From CAVTND01 sp963735955 (GTDB lineage Bacteria; Pseudomonadota; Gammaproteobacteria; Burkholderiales; Burkholderiaceae_F), in assembly GCA_963735955.1 (NCBI GenBank), contig CAVTND010000005.1, positions 1-61,939 of the forward strand: a DNA stretch of 61,939 nucleotides. The letters are read 5' to 3'. The notes under the pieces were generated by a model, which had not been told where the DNA came from, made no database searches, and saw nothing but the letters and a program-made list of their open reading frames with translations. Position 1 is the first letter of the stretch, and every line of letters starts with the position of its first letter. Both the position numbers and the translations under genes were made by a program. Below, one piece after another: positions 20,641 through 31,297 of this stretch.

Positions 20641-21739
20641 AGTCTGCGCGCGGCGCGCTCGCGCAGCTTGCCGACGATGCCGCTGGGAAAGAAATACACC
20701 GCCAGCACGAAGACCAGGCCGAACCACAGCAGCCAGCGGTCGGGTTCGAACAGGTGCGCGAGCAACGGTACGGCGTCGAGCCCGCTGCTCACCGCCTTGA
20801 GCAACACCTGCAGGTAGTTCTCGGCCACGGTGAACAGCACGACACCGAGTACCGCACCGTAGACCGTGCCCAGGCCGCCGATCACGGCCATCAGCAGGAT
20901 GTTCAGCATGACGTTGAAGCCGACGCTGGTCTGCGGACCGACGTAGCGCAGCCACAGCGCCATCAGCATGCCGGCGGCGGTGGCGATCAGCGCCGACAGC
21001 GTGCTGATCGCCAGCCGGTAGGCCAGGGTGCGGTAGCCGATGGCTTCGGCGCGGAACTCGTTCTCGCGCAACGCTTCGAGCACGCGGCCGAAACGCGAGT
21101 TGACGACGCGCAGCATCAGCAGGAACAGCGCCAGCGCGCCAACCAGCACCAGGTAGTAGGCCAGCACCTTGCCGTTGATCGTCAGTGCCGAGGATCTCGT
21201 TCTCGAACAGCTCGAAACCCGGCGTCAGCAATTCGGGCACGCTGAAGTTGCGGCCGTCGTCGCCGCCGGTCAGCGAGCTCAGCCGCGTCACCAGCGCGCC
21301 GAAGGCGGCGGCCACGGCCAGCGTGGTCATCGTGTAGAAGATCGCCTTGACGCGCAGCGAGACCAGCGCGATCAGCACCGCCAGCACGGCCGACATCGCC
21401 AGCGCCGCGACGCGCACCGACCGCCAGCGCCGGCCAGGTCGGCCCGAGCTTGTGCAGCGCGATCGCCACGCCGTAGGCGCCGATGCCGTAGAACATGGCG
21501 TGCGCGAAGGAGACCATGCCGCAGTAGCCGAGCAGCAGGTCGAAGGAGCCGACCAGCACCACGAAGACGCAGATCGTCACCGCCACGTTCAGCGAGCGCG
21601 CGCCGGGGAACAGGAAGGGCGCGGTCAGCGAGGTAGCCGAGCGATCAGCAGCAGCAGCAGGCGTCAGTACCCGGCTGCGCGGGAAGTCGTCGGAGAACAG
21701 CTGCGAGGCCAGCGTCTTGATCATGGCGAGTCGCTCCAT
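20631..21739 (-). CDS. livM: branched-chain amino acid-type ABC permease LivM (frameshifted)
   Basis: LivM-class inner-membrane permease. The N-terminal part has AVTICVFVVLVGSFDLLLGY and GMVSFAHAMFYGIGAYG; the cytoplasmic loop shows LRENEFRAEAIGY, and NILLMAVIGGLGTVYGAVLG follows, the EAA-like signature of the family. The ATG at 21,739 overlaps the LivH stop (TGATG), which fixes the start. Frame changes near 21,420, 21,187 and probably 21,640 break the reading frame. The stop at 20,631-20,633 lies in the inverted repeat. Confidence 0.82.
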
Positions 21740-22832
21740 CAGCGGCCGGCCGGATAGAGGCCGCGCGGCCGCCACAGCAGCACCGCGATCATCACGACCG
21801 ATGTTCGACACCAGCGCAAAGTCGGGCACGAGGAAGCTGACGTAGTTCTGCGTGAGCGCGAGTCAGCATCGCACCGACGAAGCAGCCGGCGCACCGATCC
21901 GAGGCCGCCGATGATGACGATGATCAGCATCTGCACCAGCAGGTCGGCGCCGATCGCGACGGTGAACTGCTCGCGGTAGAAGCCCCACATCGCGCCGCCC
22001 AGGCCGGCCAGCGCGGCGCCGGCGACGAACACGCCGACGAAGACGCGCTGGATGCGGTAGCCCAGCGCCTGCGACCATCTCGCGGTTCTCGACGCCGGCA
22101 CGGATCAGCAGGCCGACGCGCGTGCGGCTGAAGCAGCAGCATCAGGCCGACGTAGACCAGCAGGCCCAGCACCACGGCGACGACGCCGGTAGCGCTCGAT
22201 CGCCGACCTCGCCGAAGCAGCAGCGAGCCGCGCAGCGGCCTCGGGCAGCGGCAGCGTCATCTGGTGCGCGCCCCACAGCACGAGCAGCAGCTGCTCGATG
22301 ATGATCATCGCGCCGATGGTGATGAGGATCTGCTTCAGGTGGTCGCCGTAGACCGGCCGCACGAAAAGGCGCTCGAAGACCCAGGCCGAGCAGCGGCGGT
22401 CGCGACCATCGCAGCGCCAGTGCGACGAGCAGCATGGCCGCCGCTGACCTCGGCACCGGAATCGGACTTCGAGCAGCCCGGAGAGCAGCGCGACCGAGCG
22501 AGGTGGCGACGTAGGCGCCGACCGCGACGAAGGCGGCGTGGCCGAGGTTCATCACGTCCATCAGGCCGAACACCAGCGTCAGGCCGCTGGCCATGATGAA
22601 CAGCATCATGCCCATCGCCAGGCCGGCCAGCGGTCAGCGTGACCCAGGTCGGCAGCTGCCGACCAGCGGCAGCGCCAGCAGCGCGATGAGCAGCGATCAG
22701 CAACGGCGGGATCAGGTCGCCGCGGCGCGAATGCAGCGCGTCCAGTTGCACGATCGGCGCGGCGCTCGCGGCCAGGTCGTCCGCGTCGGCGGCGGGTGGC
22801 GCCGCGGCAAGGGTGGGGGAGGCGGCGTTCAT
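21739..22832 (-). CDS. livH: branched-chain amino acid-type ABC permease LivH (frameshifted)
   Basis: LivH-class permease. Recognisable pieces are MLFIMASGLTLVFGLMDVMN, LGHAAFVAVGAYVATS, YGDHLKQILITIGAMIIIEQ, GYRIQRVFVGVFVAGAALAG and MLIIVIIGGLGSV, ending with LLWRPRGLYPAGR. These fall in different frames, with at least seven indels (near 22,694, 22,636, 22,500, 22,395, 22,190, 22,076, 21,858). The unusually Ala/Pro-rich N-terminus from 22,832 to about 22,660 precedes the first membrane helix. The stop overlaps the LivM start. Confidence 0.78.
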
Positions 22833-22860
22833 GGGCCTTCGTCAATCGGTGGCGGCGGCC

Positions 22861-23581
<721 letters not shown>

Positions 23582-23585
<4 letters not shown>

Positions 23586-24412
23586 GCTGGGAGCCCTCCT
23601 CGTTTGGCGGGGAGGGGCCGGGGAGGGGTGCCGTGAGTTCGGCCGCTGGCGTCCTCGGCGGCGCTGCTGCCGAGGTAGGCCTCCTGGACGACCGCCGAGG
23701 CCATCACGTAGGCGGGCGTGCCGTCGGCGACGAGCTGCCCGTTGTGCAGCACGATGATGCGGTCGGCCAGCGAGCGGATGACGTCGAGCTTGTGCTCGAC
23801 GAGCAGGATGGTGCGGTCGCCGCGGTTCTTCAGGCGCTGGATCAGGTCCAGGATCACCGGCACGTCGTCGACACTCATGCCGGCGGTCGGCTCGTCGAAC
23901 ATCAACACCTTGGGCTCCAGCGCGGTCAGCAGCGCCACCTCGAGCTTGCGCTTGTCGCCGTGCGGCAGGCTTGCGGCCAGGTCCGAAGCGCGCGCCGCGA
24001 GTCCCGACGCGCGTCGAGGTAGTGCTGCGCCTGGTCGATCAGGTCGCTGCGGCTGCGCCAGCGCGCCAGCATGTTGAAGCCGGCGCGCTCGCGGCTCTGC
24101 ACCGCCAGGCGCACGTTCTCGAGCACCGACAGCTCGGGGAACAGGTTCGTCAGCTGGAAGGCGCGGCCGATGCCGAGGTCGGTGCGCGCCGCCGCGCCGA
24201 GCCGCGTGATGTCGCGCCCGGCCAGCAGCACCTGGCCCGCGCTGGCCTTCAACTGCCCGGACAGCAGGTTGAAGTAGGTCGTCTTGCCGGCGCCGTTCGG
24301 GCCGACGATCGCGGTCAGCGTGCCGGCATGGAACTGCGGCCGTGACGTCGTTGACCGCGACGTGGCCGCCGAAGTGGATCGTCAGCCCCGGGGACGCCAG
24401 CATCGCGGTCAT
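23582..24412 (-). CDS. livG: ABC transporter ATPase LivG (frameshifted)
   Basis: LivG-type ATPase, ~275 aa. Visible are the Walker A region (PNGAGKTTYFNLLSGQL) read across frames, FQLTNLFPELSVLENVRLA, the signature LPHGDKRKLEVALL, Walker B KVLMFDEPTAGMS and TILLVEHKLDVI. Frame breaks lie near 24,338 and 24,000. The 3' end has an extra Pro/Arg-rich tail (RTHGTPPRPLPAKRG) before the LivF overlap. Confidence 0.83.
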
Positions 24413-24436
24413 GCCGATGGCCTCGCCGTTGGCGAT

Positions 24437-25649
24437 CTACGGCACCTTCACGCTGCAGCGGCACCGGCATCTCAGAGGCCGGGATCTCGCGCACCAGGTC
24501 GAGCAGGTCCCACTCGCCGTGCCCGGGTGTCTTCTTCACGCGGAACTGGTACTGCGCCTGCATCGCCTGGTGGTCTTCCTTGCGGAAAGTCATCTTGCCC
24601 TTGGGCGTGTCGAACTCCATGCCTTCCATCGCGGCGATCAGCTTCTCGGTGTCGGCGGTGCCGGCCTTCTTGAGGCCGGCGATGATCGCCGCGGCGGTGA
24701 CGAAGCCACCTGCGGAGAACAGGTCCGGCGGTACCTTGAAGCGCTTGCTGGTGCTCGGCGACAAAGGCAGTCGTTCATCGGGTTCTTCGGGAAGGTGTAG
24801 AAGTAATAGATGCCGCCGGTCACCGGCAGTCCGGCCCAGGGCTTGATGTTCTCGTGGTTGGCGCCACCGATCGACAGGAACTCGATGTCCTGGCCCGCGG
24901 GCTTCAGTTCGGACAGCTTGCGCAGCGGGTTCGGTGCACCCCAGATGACGATGATGTACTTCTTGCCGCTGGCGCCTTTGAGCTTCGTCGAGGATGCGCT
25001 GCATCGATGCGGTGAAGTCGGTCGTCGACAGCGGGATGAACTCCTCGTGCGCGATGTTGCCTTGCTCTTGGTCGCGCCATCGCGTCCTTGACGGCCGCCA
25101 CGCGCGTCCTTGCCGTAGACGTAGTCGGGCGCGAGGAAGGCCACGGCTGTCGCCGTCCTTCAGCCCGGCCGCGGTGGCCAGCGCGTCCTGGAACGAGTTG
25201 CGGCTGGCGCGGAACAGGTAGCGGTTCCAGCGGTGCCGGTCAGCGAATCGGCGATCGCCGGCTCGATCATCAGGATCTTCTTGTACTCTCGGCGCCACCG
25301 GCGCCATCGACAGCGCGCCGCCCGACCACGAGGTGCCGACCGCGATGTCGGCCTTGTCGTCGCCGAAGGCCTCGGTCAGCATGGCCTTCGACAGGTCGGG
25401 CTTGAACTGGTCGTCCTTGACGATGAGCTCGATCTTGCGGCCCAGTACCGTCATCGTGCCCTGGGTCAGCACATCGAGGCCGATGCGCAGGCCGCGCTCG
25501 GTGTCGCGGGCGTACTGTTCGCTGGGCCCGGTCTTGCTGGCGATCAGCGCGATCTTGATTGGCTTGGTGTTCTGCGCGACGGCGAAGGTGGGTGCCAGCC
25601 CGATCACCGCCGAGGCAGTGCACAAGGCGAGCAGAAAGCGTGATTTCAT
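24437..25649 (-). CDS. Liv-type periplasmic substrate-binding protein (frameshifted)
   Basis: Receptor of the ABC importer that follows. The signal peptide MKSRFLLALCTASAVIGLAP is cleaved probably after TFAVA. The mature part begins IKIALIASKTGPSEQYARDT and contains GRKIELIVKDDQFKPD, GTSWSGGALSM, FLAPDYVYGKDA, FIPLSTTDFTASMQRI and YQFRVKKTPGHGEWDLL. At least six indels interrupt it (near 25,290, 25,228, 25,140, 25,075, 24,985, 24,765). The C-terminus is uncertain; in one frame a TAG lies at 24,437-24,439. Ligand likely an organic acid or amide. Confidence 0.8.
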
Positions 25650-25886
25650 CGGTGTCTCCGAACGGGGGTGAGGGTCAGATGAGCAAGCGTTGGGTCGGAT
25701 TCTGTGCAGCGTTGCCGATCGGGTCTTGCGTGTTCTGGCTGCCCTCGCAGCAAGCTCGATGCGGGTAGCGACGCGAACGCCGTGGTCGACAGCCACCTGG
25801 CGCAAGACCGCCGGCAAGGTGGCCTCTACGCTGTGGGGGACTCGAGCACTTCGCGGGCTCTTGAACCGCGTGCAAAACCGACGACC

Positions 25887-26738
25887 ATGAACATCGACTT
25901 GACTCCATTGCATGGCCGCACGGCCGTGATCACCGGCGCGGCCAGCGGCTTTGGCCGCGAACTGGCGCGGCTGGGCGCTGCGTCCGACATGCAGCTTGCA
26001 CTGACCGATGTCGACCGCGCGGGGCTGGACGAGACGCTGTCGCTGTGCGGGCTGCCGGCGGACCGCGCCTTCGTCGCCCGCTGCGACGTGTCGAACGCCG
26101 ACGAGGTCGAGCGCCTGGCCCAGGCCGCGCGGGCGCGCTTTGGCGCGATCCACCTGCTGTGCAACAACGCCGGCGTCATCGCCGCCGGTCCGGCCTGGAA
26201 GGCCACGCCGCAGGACTGGGCCTGGGTCTTCGGCGTCAACGTCATGGGCGTGGCCCATGGCATCCGCAGCTTCGTGCCCGACATGCTGGAACGCGGCGAG
26301 TCGGCCTGGGTGGTCAACACCGCGTCGCTGGCCGGCCTGGTGTGCCCACCCGAGCTGTCGGTCTATGCGGCGAGCAAACACGCGGTGGTGGCTTTGTCCG
26401 AGTGCCTGCATCACGAACTGGCGGCCACCGGCAAGCCGGTCGGCGTGTCGGTGCTGTGCCCCGCGTATGTGGACACCGGCATTGCCGACTCCGGCCGTCA
26501 TCGGCCGTCCGAACTGGCCGACGCCAACCCCGACAACGCCGCGATCATGGAGCGCACACGCGCGGCGATGAAGTCGGGTCGCGTGAACGCTGCGGAGGTG
26601 GCGCGCCTCACGCTGGAGGCGGTGATCCAGCGGCGCTTCTACGTGTTCACGCATCCCAAGGCGATCTCCGGTGTCGAGCTTCGGCTGCGCGACCTGCTCA
26701 GAGGCGAAGCGCCGCACGATCCACTGCAGCCTGCCTGA
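25887..26738 (+). CDS. short-chain dehydrogenase/reductase (SDR)
   Basis: SDR of 283 aa, start ATG 25,887. Cofactor motif TGAASGFG near residue 16, LLCNNAGVI, catalytic serine in VNTASLAG and the Tyr/Lys pair in VYAASKHAVV. The C-terminal FYVFTHPKAI matches the SDR at 2,834, suggesting related substrates. It is divergent from the importer operon (237-bp gap) and is followed 2 bp later by the phosphotransferase gene, so these are co-transcribed. Confidence 0.88.
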   Translation: MNIDLTPLHGRTAVITGAASGFGRELARLGAASDMQLALTDVDRAGLDETLSLCGLPADRAFVARCDVSNADEVERLAQAARARFGAIHLLCNNAGVIAAGPAWKATPQDWAWVFGVNVMGVAHGIRSFVPDMLERGESAWVVNTASLAGLVCPPELSVYAASKHAVVALSECLHHELAATGKPVGVSVLCPAYVDTGIADSGRHRPSELADANPDNAAIMERTRAAMKSGRVNAAEVARLTLEAVIQRRFYVFTHPKAISGVELRLRDLLRGEAPHDPLQPA

Positions 26739-26740
26739 CC

Positions 26741-27808
26741 ATGAACGCACCGACTCCCGACAATATGTCGGCCGACGACCGGGACCGCATCGACGTCGCA
26801 GCGCTGCAGCGCTACCTGCAAGCGCAGGTGCAGGGCTTCCGTGGCCCGCTGGCGGTGCAGCGATTTAAGGGCGGACAGTCGAATCCGACCTTTCTGCTGA
26901 GCACGGACGAGAAGCGCTACGTATTGCGCAAGAAGCCAGGCGGTCCGTTGCTGCCGTCGGCGCACGCCGTCGAGCGCGAGTACCGGGTGATCGCCGCGCT
27001 GCAGGGCAGCGAGGTGCCGGTGGCGCCTAGCGTGTGCCTGTGCGAGGACGCGTCGGTGATCGGCACGCCGTTCTACGTGATGGGTTTCGTCGGCGGGCGC
27101 ATCCTCTGGGACCCGACGCTGCCCGACATGTCGGTCACGGAACGCGGCGCGCTGTACGACGACATGAACCGGGTGGTCGCCGCGCTGCACCGCATCGATC
27201 CGGCGGCCGTGGGCCTGGCCGACTACGGCAAGCCCGGCGACTATCTGGCGCGGCAGATCGCCCGCTGGAGCAAGCAGTACCGAGCCTCGCAGACGCAGCC
27301 GATCGAGGCCATGGACCGTCTGATCGATTGGCTGCCCGTGCGCATCCCGACCGGCGAGACCACGGCCATCGTGCATGGCGACCTGCGGCTGGACAACCTG
27401 ATCGTGCACCCGAGCGAAGCGCGCGTCCTGGCAGTGCTCGACTGGGAGCTCAGCACCCTCGGCGACCCGCTGGCCGACTTCAGCTACCACATGCTCACCT
27501 GGCACCTGAAGGCCGACGAGTTTCGCGGCATGGCCGGAGCCGACCTGGCCGCGCTGGGGATCCCCGAAGCGGACGAGTACCTGCGGCGCTACTGTGAACG
27601 CACGAACCGGCCGCCGGCGGCGCCCGAGGTCTGGGACGTGTACCTGATCTACAACCTGTTCCGCCTGGCCGCCATCTTGCAGGGCATCGCCAAGCGGGTG
27701 GAGGAGGGCACCGCGGCCAGCGCCAGCGCGCGCGAGACCGGCGCCAAGGCGCGGCCCATCGCCGAGCTCGCCTGGCGCATGGCGCGCGAGCGCCTGGGTG
27801 CACACTGA
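26741..27808 (+). CDS. ACAD10-like phosphotransferase (APH family)
   Basis: Paralogue of the gene at 16-1,056, 355 aa, no frame problems. It shows KGGQSNPTFLL, AIVHGDLRLDNLIVH and VLDWELSTLGDPLADFSY, the catalytic and metal-binding loops of the fold. It is placed directly before an acyl-CoA dehydrogenase gene, matching the domain order of the fused eukaryotic ACAD10/11 proteins. The likely role is phosphorylation of a 4-hydroxyacyl-CoA or similar intermediate before dehydrogenation; this is inference from the ACAD10/11 family. Confidence 0.87.
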   Translation: MNAPTPDNMSADDRDRIDVAALQRYLQAQVQGFRGPLAVQRFKGGQSNPTFLLSTDEKRYVLRKKPGGPLLPSAHAVEREYRVIAALQGSEVPVAPSVCLCEDASVIGTPFYVMGFVGGRILWDPTLPDMSVTERGALYDDMNRVVAALHRIDPAAVGLADYGKPGDYLARQIARWSKQYRASQTQPIEAMDRLIDWLPVRIPTGETTAIVHGDLRLDNLIVHPSEARVLAVLDWELSTLGDPLADFSYHMLTWHLKADEFRGMAGADLAALGIPEADEYLRRYCERTNRPPAAPEVWDVYLIYNLFRLAAILQGIAKRVEEGTAASASARETGAKARPIAELAWRMARERLGAH

Positions 27809-27854
27809 ACAGCCGCCGCACCACTTTCAACCACTCTCGCGAAGGAGCCCGACC

Positions 27855-29060
27855 ATGCCGTTCGACCCCAGCCCCAAGGTCCAGCAACTGCAGAAGCGCC
27901 TGACGGCGTTCATGGACGAGCATATCTACCCCAACGAGCAGCGCCATGTCGAGCAGGCGGAGGCGCTGGGTCCGTGGAAGGTGCATCCGGTGATCGAGGA
28001 GCTCAAGCCCAAGGCGCGTGCCGCCGGCCTGTGGAACCTGTTCCTGCCGGAGTCGGAACACGGCGCCGGCTTGACCAACCTGGAATACGCCCCACTGTGC
28101 GAGATCATGGGCCGCAGTTTCCTGGCGCCCGAGGTCTTCAACTGCAGTGCACCCGACACCGGCAACATGGAGGTGCTGGCGCGCTACGGCACCCCCGAGC
28201 ACCAGCAGCGCTGGCTCAAGCCGCTGCTGGCCGGCGAGATCCGCTCCTGCTTCGCGATGACCGAGCCGAAAGTGGCCTCCAGCGACGCCACCAACATCGA
28301 GAGTTCGATCGTGCGCGACGGCGACCAGTACGTCATCAACGGCCTCAAGTGGTACACCACCAACGCCACCGACCCGCGCTGCAAGATCGCCATCTTCATG
28401 GGCAAGACCGACCCGGACAACGCCGACCGGCACAAGCAGCAGTCGATGATCCTGGTGCCGATGGACACGCCCGGTGTCAAGGTGCTGCGCCCGCTGCCGG
28501 TGTTCGGCTACTACGGCATGCCCGACCGCGCCTCGGAGGTGCAGTTCCAGAACGTGCGCGTGCCGGCGTCGAACATGCTGCTCGGCGAAGGCCGTGGCTT
28601 CGAGATCGCGCAGGGCCGCCTCGGGCCCGGGCGCATCCACCACTGCATGCGCCAGATCGGCCTGGCCGAGCGTGCGTTGGAACGCATGTGCCGGCGCGCG
28701 AAGCAGCGCGTGGCCTTCGGCAAGCCGGTGGCGCAGCAGGGCGTGACGCTGGAGCGCATTGCCGAATCGCGCATCCTGATCGAGCAGGCACGGCTGCTGA
28801 CGTTGAACGCCGCTTATCGCATGGACACGGTGGGCAATAAGGCAGCCAGGACCGAGATCGCGATGATCAAGGTGGCGGTGCCGAACATGGCGGCCCGGGT
28901 GATCGACTGGGCTATCCAGGCGCACGGCGGCGGTGGCACCAGCAACGACTTCGGATTGGCCCATGCGTACGCGATGTCGCGCGTGCTGCGTCTGGCCGAC
29001 GGGCCCGACGAGGTGCACCGCGAGCAGCTGGGCAAGCTCGAGTTGCGCAAGTATCCATAG
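27855..29060 (+). CDS. acyl-CoA dehydrogenase (ACAD10/11-type)
   Basis: FAD-dependent acyl-CoA dehydrogenase of 401 aa. The FAD/substrate region reads CFAMTEPKVASSDATNI, the beta domain WYTTNATDPRCKIAIFMG, and the C-terminal helical domain includes QAHGGGGTSNDFGLAHAY and ADGPDEVHREQLGKLEL. The start ATG 27,855 follows AAGGAG at 27,842-27,847. It supplies the first oxidation step missing from the cluster at 5,038-9,194. Confidence 0.9.
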   Translation: MPFDPSPKVQQLQKRLTAFMDEHIYPNEQRHVEQAEALGPWKVHPVIEELKPKARAAGLWNLFLPESEHGAGLTNLEYAPLCEIMGRSFLAPEVFNCSAPDTGNMEVLARYGTPEHQQRWLKPLLAGEIRSCFAMTEPKVASSDATNIESSIVRDGDQYVINGLKWYTTNATDPRCKIAIFMGKTDPDNADRHKQQSMILVPMDTPGVKVLRPLPVFGYYGMPDRASEVQFQNVRVPASNMLLGEGRGFEIAQGRLGPGRIHHCMRQIGLAERALERMCRRAKQRVAFGKPVAQQGVTLERIAESRILIEQARLLTLNAAYRMDTVGNKAARTEIAMIKVAVPNMAARVIDWAIQAHGGGGTSNDFGLAHAYAMSRVLRLADGPDEVHREQLGKLELRKYP

Positions 29061-29256
29061 GGCCGGCCGGCACTTGTTTGACCGTCGGTTGTCGTGCTCG
29101 TTGTTCAGGGAAAACCCTAGGGAATTGGCGCGCCTGGCAGCAAGCTGACACAAGACTCTCATCAGGCACCCGCCTAAGCTCTGGACACTGACAGACGGAC
29201 GCAGAACGAGCAAAGGACAAGACTCGTCGGCGTGCGTACCACCCAGGAGACAAGGC

Positions 29257-30084
29257 ATGCAGCTGTTCGCCACGAGCGCCCGTCCTTCGATCGTGAGACC
29301 TTCGGGCGCCCCGTCCAAACGCTTCATGTGGATTACTCCGGACCGGGTGCTTTACGTCGGGCTGATCGGCGCCCCGTCGATGCGCACGATGGGCAGCGTC
29401 AATGTTTATGTCGCGCACCAGGGCTCGATTCGCATCCGCATCGAGGGCGGCGACTGGCAGACCACCGAGCTGGCGGTGGTGCCGCCGTACGTGCCGCACC
29501 AGGTCATCGCCGAGGCCCGGCTCATCAACGTGCTGCAGATCGAAGCCGAGACCGTGGACTTGGCAGCACTGCCCGGGCACCTTCAGGGCTGCGGCGCGGT
29601 GGATGCGCCGTGGTTCGTCGAGCACGTGCGCCGCCGGCAAAGCGAGCTCTACGTGGGCGGGCGCGAACTGGACTTGATGGCGATGGATTTCGACGAGGTC
29701 TTCTTTGGCGACGCACTGGCATCGTGCCGTGTGGATGCGCGCATCCGGCGCGTGATCGACAACATCAAGCGCGATCCTTCGGTGCCGATGGCCGCCGAGG
29801 ACTGTGCGCGTTCAGTGCACCTGTCGTTCTCGCGCTTCCTTCATCTGTTCAAGCAGGAGGTCGGCGCGCCTTTCCGCAGCTTCCGCACCTGGAAGCGTGC
29901 ACGCAGCCTGCTGCACTACGTGAACCGCGACCTCAACCTGGCCCATGTGGCGCTGGACACTGGTTACCCCGACTCGACGCATTTCAGCCACTCGATCCGT
30001 CAGGTCTACGGCCTGAAACCCAGCGACATCTTCGCAGGCTCGCGGCGGCTGGCGATCTACGCACACGCGCCCCAGCCTTACTGA
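29257..30084 (+). CDS. AraC-family transcriptional regulator
   Basis: 275 aa. The N-terminal half is a cupin-like sensing domain (GSIRIRIEGGDWQTTELAVV, VPPYVPHQVIAEA). The C-terminal ~100 residues are an AraC double helix-turn-helix: FSRFLHLFKQEVGAPFRSFR and LAHVALDTGYPDSTHFSHS. It follows the acyl-CoA dehydrogenase gene with a 196-bp gap and is the only regulator of the left half, so it may control the catabolic genes. Effector unknown. Confidence 0.88.
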   Translation: MQLFATSARPSIVRPSGAPSKRFMWITPDRVLYVGLIGAPSMRTMGSVNVYVAHQGSIRIRIEGGDWQTTELAVVPPYVPHQVIAEARLINVLQIEAETVDLAALPGHLQGCGAVDAPWFVEHVRRRQSELYVGGRELDLMAMDFDEVFFGDALASCRVDARIRRVIDNIKRDPSVPMAAEDCARSVHLSFSRFLHLFKQEVGAPFRSFRTWKRARSLLHYVNRDLNLAHVALDTGYPDSTHFSHSIRQVYGLKPSDIFAGSRRLAIYAHAPQPY

Positions 30085-30115
30085 CCGATCGCGTCGTGCC
30101 AGGCCCGGGCAGGGC

Positions 30116-30335
30116 ATGCCGTCTTCCATTCGTTCTTTCATCGTCTTGGGTACAGACTCGGGCGCCGGGCAGACGCTGGTCGCGACGGCTATCGTGCGCT
30201 CGCTGTGCAAGATGGGCGTGAACGCAGTCGGCATGAAGCCGCTCGCCGAAGGAGTCGTCAGCGCCGAGGGAGCCTGGCAAAGCGAGGAGCTACAACGACT
30301 GGCGGCGGTCAGTGCCTTCGGGTTTCCGGCGCCGG
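30116..30335 (+). pseudogene. bioD: dethiobiotin synthetase, N-terminal fragment
   Basis: About 70 residues resemble the start of BioD: FIVLGTDSGAGQT then NAVGMKPLAEG and EELQRLAAVSAFGFP. The P-loop lysine expected in GTDxGxGKT is Gln here (CAG for AAG). The sequence stops matching at about 30,335 and runs in frame into an unrelated membrane protein. This is probably the edge of the left-hand genome in a chimeric contig rather than a natural fusion. Confidence 0.6.
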
Positions 30336-30342
30336 TCGGTAT

Positions 30343-30628
30343 GGTCTGTGTTTGCGTTGCTATTGCATCGCTGTTGGCGGTCGCCCCATGGCCATACGGC
30401 TATTATCAATTGCTCCGCATCGTAGTTTTCATCGCTGGGATCTACTGCGGCGTCATGGTGCGTCGATCGGGCGTTGAAAATCAGAACTTGGCATGGGCTC
30501 TGTTTGGCGCCGCACTGGTCTTCAATCCGTTCCTGCCTGTCCATTTGCCACGCGAACTTTGGGCGGTGCTCAATGTCGCTGCTGCTGGCTTGTTCGGATT
30601 TACGGCCTATCGAGCAAAGCTATCATAG
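30343..30628 (+). CDS. small DUF6804-type membrane protein
   Basis: About 95 residues with the hallmark WPYGYYQLLRIVVF, then ALFGAALVFNPFLPVHLPRE and a last hydrophobic segment, giving three predicted membrane helices. I take ATG 30,343 as a possible start, but the original start may have been lost at the join with the bioD fragment. Function unknown for the family. Confidence 0.6.
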
Positions 30629-30640
30629 GGGGAATCAATC

Positions 30641-31036
30641 GTGGAAGTCGTGCAAACCTCGAAGGGTCCCTTGGCGCTTCAGACATCTGTGGCGATGGTG
30701 CTGGCGCTGGTCGTTTATCTGGTAGTGGCCACCGTGACGGGTGTTCTGATTTTTCTGATCCAGTGGTCCATGACCGTGATACGACCCGGCATTATCCAGT
30801 TTTTCGCCGCGACCACTGGCTCTGTCGCCGGGATGGCGGCAGCGAAGGGGGGGTGTGACAGTGTTCTGCGCGGGTATTCACGAAGAGCTGTTTTTGTAAT
30901 GTTCGCGATCCTGACGGTGGCCGCCCTCGCAATGGAGTTGTTCATCGTGCCAATGCAGCTCAACCAGATAAATAGCTTGGGCCAATTGGTGGCAGGTACC
31001 ATCGCGGCTTATGTATGCTTCTGGCAGGATGCCTGA
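30641..31036 (+). CDS. hypothetical membrane protein
   Basis: 131 aa from a GTG start with AGGGGGA 8 bp upstream. Predicted helices around ALVVYLVVATVTGVLIFLI, VFVMFAILTVAALAMELFIV and LVAGTIAAYVCFW. Composition and position 12 bp after the DUF6804 gene suggest a co-transcribed pair. No family recognised. Confidence 0.55.
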   Translation: MEVVQTSKGPLALQTSVAMVLALVVYLVVATVTGVLIFLIQWSMTVIRPGIIQFFAATTGSVAGMAAAKGGCDSVLRGYSRRAVFVMFAILTVAALAMELFIVPMQLNQINSLGQLVAGTIAAYVCFWQDA

Positions 31037-31039
31037 GGA

Positions 31040-31297
31040 GGCCACCAGCGCGCGTTTCGGCCGGCCGTTGTCCTACAGCGGGGAAGCGACCCGCACGGCT
31101 TGCGGGTCCTTGTGCCGGCGCGTCGATGGTGATTTGCTCCCCTCCCCGGCGGCAACAAAAATAGGATCTAGCCCATGGGGATTTCTTTTTGGCTGAGAGA
31201 GTGATGCGATAATCTGTGGACGGGCAGCCAAGCTGATCCGTGACATTGTGCGCCATTTCGATGACGCCCAGTTTCTGCCGCCGCGCTGGCTGACAGC
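31040..31297. other. short gap with possible 5' remnants of the next gene
   Basis: No intact gene. In another frame 31,222-31,300 encodes AKLIRDIVRHFDDAQFLPPRW, which looks like the N-terminal part of the decayed protein that follows, displaced by an indel near 31,305. Confidence 0.35.

Noticed and set aside
24315..26750. 811-codon - strand ORF covering livK and the SDR
   Set aside because: Only its middle (from MKSRFLLALC) is the binding protein; the first part is antisense to the SDR gene.
30116..30628. A genuine BioD-membrane protein fusion
   Set aside because: The BioD part stops before most of its fold, its P-loop is damaged, and the base composition changes at the same point; a chimeric join is simpler.
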